Below, in pieces: positions 50,601 through 59,600 of a stretch of DNA of 64,000 nucleotides. How positions within the stretch are numbered: the first letter of the stretch is position 1; every line of letters begins with the position of its first letter. Below the pieces are notes generated by a model. It saw only the letters and a program-made list of their open reading frames with translations. It was not told where the DNA came from and searched no databases. Origin of the DNA: Delphinus delphis (taxonomy: Eukaryota; Chordata; Mammalia; Artiodactyla; Delphinidae); contig NC_082689.1 in assembly GCF_949987515.2 (NCBI RefSeq), positions 102,152,957-102,216,956 on the forward strand, written 5' to 3'. The position numbers and the translations under genes were made by a program.

Positions 50601-53600
50601 GCTCGCCCGGACCAGCGCAGTCTCGTGTGCCCGCCTGCAGCTGAGGGGTGGCTAGAGAGCCCCCCTCACAGTGTCCAAGGCGTGCAACTCGTCCAGTGGC
50701 ACGGGACCTCACGCCCGAAGGGCCCCGCATTTGGCTGTTGCCGCTGTCATGAAATCCTTAATGATTAATCATTATTCATGATTCTCAGGGGCCTAACGTG
50801 CCCTGCATTTTCATTTTACACTGATTGGGCCCTGCAAATTATGTCGCTGGTCTGGAGGTGCCTGACTCAGAAGCAGCTCAATTCGCAGCAACAGCTGGTG
50901 AGCTGTGGGGCAGCCCTCACGCTCAGGTCAGGGCCAGAACTAACAACTTCCTTTGAATGAAACGGACTAGCTTTCATTCTCAGGAAGAAAGGATCTGAGC
51001 CCGCATTACTCTCTCAAAAACAAACAAATGAACAAACAAACAAAAAGCGGCAACTGCAATTCCATTTGAGAGATGGCATAAGTAAGGCAATTAAGCCTTA
51101 ATTTCCTTCTGGCTGTCTCCAGTACCCTAGAGGGAGAAGCCATCAGATGCTCACTTGGAGATGCTAGTGGCAGTGCTGTTACTTCCAGCCCCCCAGTGTG
51201 GGCTGGGTTATGAGCAGGGCAGCACACAGCAATCACTCCGAGCAGAGGGGGAGGAAGCACAGGAGACATACTCACATCAAGGAATCAGTGACCCTAAATA
51301 GAAAATTCAGGACACAAAGGAAGGTTAATACCCCAGAGCCAAGCAAAAGATTCAACGAGGAGAAGCATTTCCGTGTGCGTGTGCGTGTGTGTGTGTGTAA
51401 CTGAAAACTGAGGCTATAAGAACTGTATTTTTAAAACTTAGAGTTTTTTTTTTTTTTTTTGGTACGCGGGCCTCTCACTGTTGTGGGCTCTCCCGTTGCG
51501 GAGCACAGGCTCCGGACGCGCAGGCTCAGCGGCCATGGCTCAGGGGCCCAGCCGCTCCGCGGCATGTGGGATCTTCCCAGACCGGGGCACGAACCTGTGT
51601 CCCCTGCATCGGCAGGCGGACTCTCAACCACTGCGCCACCAGGGAAGCCCTAGAGATGTTTTTAAGAAGTGACAAAACTACTTCTAAATTCTTCATTTTC
51701 CTGGTCAGGACAATTCTTCACAGGGAACCAAAACGATTAGACTCTGACACAAAGTAAAACTGCTGTAACTGCCTTCAATTCTTAGTTTACCTGAAGATGT
51801 TAACATACGGCAGGGGCATGAGGGGCAGCCCACCTGGGCCTCTGTGAACGCCCCACGCTTCCCAGCTCCCCGAGGAGGGCAGAGCCGGGGATGGGGGCTT
51901 GCTGAGGAACTTCAAAGATCAGGCCTCTACTACCACCAGAGAAGCTACCCGCAGAAACTGAGCTAATTCCACACCAGGGAGAAAAGTCCCCGGTGCTGGC
52001 AATCACAGGCTCAAACCCGTAGACTCAGTCAGGTGAAAACCAACCAAGTTCACCCCAGTGAAGCGATTTAAATTAGCTTTTCTTTTCAATGGTTTTATCA
52101 AATAGACACTTCAGACTGGGCCGCCTTCGTTACCTGCCATATTCCAAAAGCGTCGTGTGGACCCGTGATTCTTCATCCAGCAGCTCCTCTGCTCCCCGCT
52201 GGCGTCTGTACTTCCGACGGGGCTTGTAAGCATCCTGAGAAGTGGATGGGGAGGCCGGGAGTTACTAAGCGTGAGGAGGCGGGTCCAGCCTGCCAGGGGC
52301 GGGAGTCCTTTCCCATGGCAGTGGGTGTACAGCTCCCCTTCAGGAGGACAGCTGGCACATGGCGACTGCCTTCAAGGGGTCTGCCCCTTTGATTTTTATA
52401 CTGGAGGAAATATTTCCACCCAATCTATTGCTTGTCAACTTTGTTTAATCTTCTTGGGTTTTTTTGTCCAATTTAATATTTCATGCAATCAAACTTATCA
52501 ATCATCTTACTTCCTAACCCAGGGACTGTAAAAAAAAAAAAAAAGCTCTCGTATGCTATTTTTATAGATTATATTTAGCCTTTTAATCTATTCAGAATTT
52601 TTTTGGGGGGGTATAGTGAAAGGTAGGTATCTATAGATATATGTTTTTCTCTGAATGGAAAATTAAGAATCCCAACATCATCAGTTTAATAGTCTATCCT
52701 TTCCTTGATTTAAAATGACAACTATATACATATATATAAAACATGTACCAATATTACCCTCTTCAATTCCTCTTGCTTTATGAGTCTTTATCCTGTCTCC
52801 ACTGTTCTTTTTCAAATTTCCTGGCTATTCTTACACATTTTCTCTTCCAAATGAATTCTAGCATCAGCTTGTCAAGTTCATTATGAAAAACTGTTGAGCT
52901 TTGACTAGAATCACACCAAATTTATACATTACTTGGGAAGAACTGACATCTCTATAATACTGAATCTTGCCTTGAAAAGCAAGATTTATCTCTCTATTCA
53001 AATCCTTTTTATTCTTGAATAAAATTTTCCAGAAAACAATACAAATTTTCCAGTCACTACATATCCAGACCTTTCTACCACCCAGAGACATAAACTGTGC
53101 AACAATCACAGATATACATGTTAACCTAGAATGTTTAAAAAAAAAATTCTCTCGTGGCATAGAAATCTCCATTACCAGAAAAGGAAAGTAAATACAAACC
53201 CTTCAGAGATATATATCTCTTTACACAAGTGTTTTGAGGTTTATCCTTAAAAAACTCATAAAAACAACAAAATGCACTTTAAACTTTCAATGACTTTTTA
53301 AAATTATAAGAGTATTATTTAGTTATAAATGTAGAAACGCAGACCTCTTTTGTGTAGGACACATTCTGAAACTGCATATATATATTTCCTAAACACAAAG
53401 TACACGGCATGTAGTAGGTGCTCAATTAATGTAAGTCTTCACCCACAGATGACCTGGTTTGTCATTCTACCCCAAATGAATGTCCTTCTTGACTGCCAAA
53501 CTGGCATCAAACAATACCTTAATAATATTTGCTCAGGACTCTGGGTGCAAACAGGCAGCTGTTTGTGCAAGGTATTCCAGTTTGTCCCTGGATCTTTCCT

Positions 53601-56600
53601 TCTCCACTAAAGGAGTTCACCACACCTAATCTCTACCTGGACATCACCAGGACAAGCACACTATCAGGTTTCTCTAGACAGTGGTATTTTAATGCTAATT
53701 AGAATTGTTCCCCTCTTGATAATTCTTGTTTAACTTTATTATTATCTCACTTTTTGTTATGGAAAGTTTCAAACATACAGAAAAACATCCTTTCTGTAAC
53801 ATATATAATCTCAACAATTTTGTGGAAAAGGAATGAAACAGGTGCTGGGATGGCCCTGGACGCTTGTTCTTGTAACTCACTGCCGCAAATATTCCTAGGT
53901 TGCTGCTGGTGCCTACATGAATAGGAAGTTCTAAGTAACAGAAAACAGATTTATGGGGAAATGAAAAACATAATAGACCCATAGGACGTCAGTTACTGTG
54001 TACGATTTAATTTCCACGGAGCTCTACCATTACAGCAGCACTATATGATTGAGCTTAACTGCTACTTTCCTCAGTTACCATTCATAGAGTCACGACCCCA
54101 GACAGGAAACTGGAGTCTAAAGGACTGACTCCAAAACAATAGCATACTGAAACCGACAGCCACAAGGACGTTTTATTCTGCCAAACAATGACAAATGTTG
54201 GCCTTCGGGTAATTATCCTTATACTTTAAAGCATGCCACATACATCACACCTTTTACATTTTATAACTACACCATGAGGTAGAAGCAGGGCAGATGCCAT
54301 TACCTCCACCTTGCTACTAAAGAAGCAGAGATTAAATAATTCGCCTCTCAGTTACGGTGGGCAACCCCTTCAGGAAATACCCAGCGGGCAGCAAGACAGC
54401 CAGGAGCAGCCACTGCCCTCCAGAGCTCCAGGGGACCGGACCACACCCAACTCAGCAGGAAGCACATCTCAGTCTCCTAGGGCTCACCTGGCAGCCCAAA
54501 CCCAAACCCTACTCTAACGGACACACCTCCGCCCACCAGCCCCTGAACAAACGCTGCCTTCCACCCAGAGGGGCTCCGCTGACGTTCCCATCAGCAAGTG
54601 CAGGGCCCTGAAACACCCCAGAAGAAAGTCATTATAACTGAGACAAATCAGGTTGTTTTCTTCATTCTCACATGAATAAAACAACAACCACAACCACAAA
54701 AATGAAGCCCTGGGAACTGAGTGAGGGAATGATGAGAGACGGATGGCAATCATGTCTATGGGTAGGAAAGTTAGCTGGGGAGGTAGGGTTTTCTCCAGAC
54801 GCCCCTAAACTTTGTTCTTCCTCTATTCTCTTTTACGTGAGCTCCACTGTACAGGCCTGTCTTCTGTTCTTTTGTTTTTCAGTACGCGGGCCTCTCACTG
54901 CTGCAGCCTCTCCCACTGCGGAGCACAGGCTCCAGACGTGCAGGCTCAGCGGCCATGGCTCACGGGCCCAGCTGCTCTGCGGCATGTGGGATCCTCCCGG
55001 ACCGGGGCACGAACCCGTGTCCCCTGCATCGGCAGGCGGACTCTCAACCACTGCGCCCCCGGGGAAGCCCCTGTCTTCTGTTGTTTGAGGTCCGGCACAA
55101 GTCCCATCTCAGGTCCCCTTGAGTTTGTACCAAACAGTGTAACTTGGTGGGTAAGAATGAGGTCACTGTTTTGTATACATGAGCCAAGATGGCTTCTGTA
55201 TATTGACTCCTAGCTTTACTTCTTCACAGCAGGCTGAGACCCACAGCTCAAAACCCTCCAGCGCCAACCTCAAACTTTTCACAGACCCAGTTGTTTAAAA
55301 GATGGCCCCACTAAGCAGAGTTTAGCGGTTTACAGCCTGCCCACGTTGCATGCTCTGCAAAACTGCACCTGACATTTGCAAACCACAGATAGGATAAGCC
55401 CCGTGGCTATAAAGACCCCAGGCTGCAGCTGCCCTTCAGATTTCTCTAACCTGCCCCGGCCGAGGCTCTCTGGTTTCCTTGCCTCCCCTTCTGAATGGTG
55501 GCCCCGGCGCCTAGGCCTCGGGATGGCCTGCGCACTGACAGCCTCCCCACCCTTCAGGCAAACCTGTCAAAGCATCGCCCAGAGACCCTGTGTGTGCTAC
55601 TGCTAACCCCCCGTCACATCTTTTCCCTTGATGAGTCCCGAAATCCCTTGAATCCCTTATAGCTGCAACGCTCCTGCTCTCACCTCATACCCTAGAATGC
55701 GGTCTGGCACACAGTGAGTGCTCAATTACTATTATGGAATGAATATATATGGAGTCAGACAGACAGGGTTTTAACCCGTGCCCCATTACTACCTCTCTGA
55801 TTTGGGGCAAATTACTTTAATCTCTGAGGTTTTCCATCTGTAAAATAGGTATATGGAGAGAGTCGTAAGGATTAGCCAATCTATTTAACGTTATCTGATA
55901 CACATTAAGGGCTAAGATATACATACATGCGTATATTTGCTATTATTGATAAAATGTACTAATATATTTTTTTTTACTTATGTTGCCATGTTTACATTTC
56001 ATGTCCTGGAAAGAAAGGTCCTCCTCACAGCGTTTCCTATGGAAGAACACAGTGGAGTCGTAGTTTTAAATGACCTGGTCTCTTAGGGGACCAATAAGAA
56101 GTCTTTTTTTTTTTTTTTCCCTCTGTCCCCTCTGTTCTCATACAAAATTCTAAACATTACGAAGAAATGCTCAACAAATAGTAAGCAAATGTATCTTTGG
56201 GGGCTTTGGGTAAAATTTCACGGCTACTCTTTACTCAAGGTTGAGAGGGAGTAAAAGACCTCACTGCACAGGTCAGATACTTCATGAATATGGAAGGCTG
56301 ACAGTTCAGAAAGGGAGGAAGTAGATTGTACCACAGCACATTAGGTGAGACAAATGAGCGATTACGATTATGATGCGAGAGTGGAAGGGTAAGGGGAGGC
56401 CTGTCCTGGGCAATAGTTTCATTTTCTTATGTCCTTTGAAAATACCACCTCCCATCAAGCAGGCCTTCTACAAAGCGGCCGCCTATTCCGTAAAAAGGAG
56501 ATATGGAGACGTCAAGAAAAGAACACATTTCAAAGGAGAAGCAGAAGTACTGGGAATAATCCCCAGGATGAAGAAAAATGAGGCCAAGACAAAAAGAGAG

Positions 56601-59600
56601 AACACTGGAAGGTGATGAGCTCAGAAGTTAAAAGTTCACACAACAGCCTTTCTGCCAGGCAATCTTGGCAAGAGGTACTAACAGGTTGAGGCATAACCTC
56701 TGAACCAACTCTACTTCATGGAATGTAACCCAAGTAAATAATTAAAGATAAAAGAAAAAATTTAGCTATGGGGATGTCCTACATAATAGCCAAAACAAAA
56801 CAAAACAAAACCAAAAAAAAAACCCCCAAAAAACAAACTAAGCTAGTTAAGTTAGTACCACACAATGCGTAATGTACAGCCACTGAAAATGCTATGGAGG
56901 TATATTTATTGGCATGGAAATATATCCTTGATTATACTGTTGAGCAAAATAACCACACAACAAAACAGAATATATAGTATCACGTCATTTTTTGTGATCT
57001 CTAATTTTCTATATTGATATCTATAACTATGTATTTCCTACTTGGAATAACAGTGGTTATCCCTGGCTGGTGGTATCGTGGGTGATTTAGTCTTTGTACT
57101 TTCTCTCCATTGCCTAATTTTTCATTATTACCACAGTAGTAGTTTGAAAGAAAAATAACCTTTTGTAAAACAAAAAATCATGCATCAAAAAAATAGATGA
57201 GCTACATAACCAAGGATGAATGCAAAAAACTGGAACAGTCCTACAAAGATGGCTAAAGACAAGACAAGCTTATATTCTTATAAGCTAAAACTTTTTGAAA
57301 AATATTAAAATGTTTAATATTTATTTTTAAAAAGACACATAAGCAAGAGTAAGTAAAGTCTGCTTGTTGAGGCAGAGTGATAACTTGTTAATAGATGGAA
57401 GAAAAAGACAACAGGACAGTCTCCACTTGGCACCCATTCTCCAGCTGGACAAATGGTCTTCAAACGGGCAAAGGCAGAGTAGATGCCCTCACAAGGGCAG
57501 AGTACCCAACCGCTCTGCATGCATTTGAGTCTCTAGGACCCTGATAAATAACACCCCAGGGTCCTGAAATCAGTCAGAAACATTAGGGCCAAATCAGTGT
57601 CATGGAGATGCAGGAAATCAGAGACCAGGTGAAGAGTGAGAAAACTAGAGATGCACCAACACCTGCTGTGTCTGAGGAGCCAGATGTCAAATGAAAACCT
57701 GGCTGCCTCTTCTCAGCTCTGCAACTGTGTACGGAATTTATTAACCTTTCTGAGTTTCAACTTCCTGATTTATAAAATGGAAATGTAACGCATAAGTCCT
57801 TGAGTGTTGATGAGTACATGAGATAATGCTTGTAAAACGCCTCATTAGATGTCAAGCACATAGAAGGCACTCAGTCAGTACCCGGCAGCTACATGCATAT
57901 TTTATAAAAGGCTGGCTCTAGAAACCTGGCACTGTATGTAAGAGCGAATTTTAATCCTTAATTTACCATTCAGAGTTTAAATTTGGGATTCTACATTTGT
58001 CAGTAAGGGGTAGGTAAGAAACAGTGATGAGACATCTGAAGGGCAGAACTGGAGAGAGGCTGGAAGGAGAAGAAAACATTCTTGAGAAACTAAGACTTGC
58101 CAAGAGCCCCACCCTGGTCACCCAGGAAAGACTTTATTCCCTTTACGAGAGGAGGGACTCCCCTTGGAGGAAGTGACAGCAAACAAAACCCAGCAAGCTG
58201 TTTCATGTCTCACACTGACTCACAAGAAGAAGACATGGAGCCCTGGAGTCCCTGACAAGCTCCTGGGACCCTCACTCCAAGGCCGCAAACAAGCGTGTGC
58301 AGAAGTGGTGGGTGGGAAGGATGGAAGTTAATGGCAACAGAGCTCAGCTCAGAAACCTAAGAAGACAGCATCTAGAAAGGGGGGAGTATTTTCAGTAGAC
58401 AGAGAAAGTAGAAAACAAACAAACAAAACCCAAAGGCCAGCTCTGGCCATCCATAAAAATTTTTTTATCATTCCTGTTGCCAATGTGTTGACAGTCAACG
58501 GAGGAGTAAGTTCGCACATAAAAAAAGGAAATAAACTAAGCAATTTGAACTATTATCAGAGACCTACAGTTTTTTTTCCATTTTCCTTTATCTTTTTATT
58601 ATTTTCTAATGAGCTGCAAACAGCATTTTATCTAGCATTTTATTGCATCCTGGCTCCATCATCACCAATGTGACCTAGGGCAACCTACATCACCGATCTG
58701 TGCCTTAGTTTCCTCACCTGTCAAACAAAAAAAAAATACTATTACTTCATAGGGTTGTGGTGAGCACTAGATAAGTTATATATAAATGCTTAGAACAATG
58801 TTTGGGCCCTATATATTTGTCACTGTCATTATCTCCCTAAATTCCATTAAGAATTTAAGTCATATTGCCAAGCAGAAGACGATTATCTTTAAAAACTCCA
58901 TTACAAATGAGAAGAAGAAATAACGTGTCTCTAGAGGCCTGAAATGTTTAATAGGTAAAGAGACATCAGGCCCAGTTTGATCAACAGCTACACTGGCCTT
59001 TTATTCTTGGTGATACAGCCAAAAAATGCAATGTTTCTCACTCTCTACCCAGGGCTCCAAGTGAGATTTGCACATGAAGATATTCAATTAAACATTAAAT
59101 ATTTTTTACACTATTGATTCTATGTATAAAATAGATAACTAATGAGAACCTATTGTATAGCACAGGGAACTCTACTCAGTACTCTGCAGTGACCTAAATG
59201 GGAAGGAAATCCAAAAAAGAGGGGATATATGTATACGTATAGCTGATTCACTCTGCTGTACAGCAGAAACTAACACAACGTTGTAAAGCAACTATACTCC
59301 AATAAAATAAAATAAAATAAAACAACATGCTGAAAATATCAAAAAAAAAAGAATTGGATTTTATCAGATTTGATACAGTAATATATGCCTGTAGTTGTAA
59401 TTTTGGAAAAATAAACTTCCTACAGCTTCTTAATTAAAAACAATTAAATAGTTTTTACGTTATTGTTTTTGCATAGGTAATACACAGACTTAGTATAAAA
59501 TCCAAGTAGTACAGAGTTTATAGGGAAAAGAGAATTTCCCTTCCTCTCCTGCCACTGGCTCCCCAGCTCCCTGTATCAGAGGGAGAAATGAAAGCATTTC

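Larger units (their letters stand above)
43747..52133 (-). other. CCDC93: CCDC93 intron C/D (8.4 kb)
   Basis: Holds three young SINEs, an L1M remnant, MIRs, a DNA-transposon fragment and the GAT/GGT array. 45400-46600, 47420-48000 and 48200-49080 show nothing else I can name. Confidence 0.7.
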
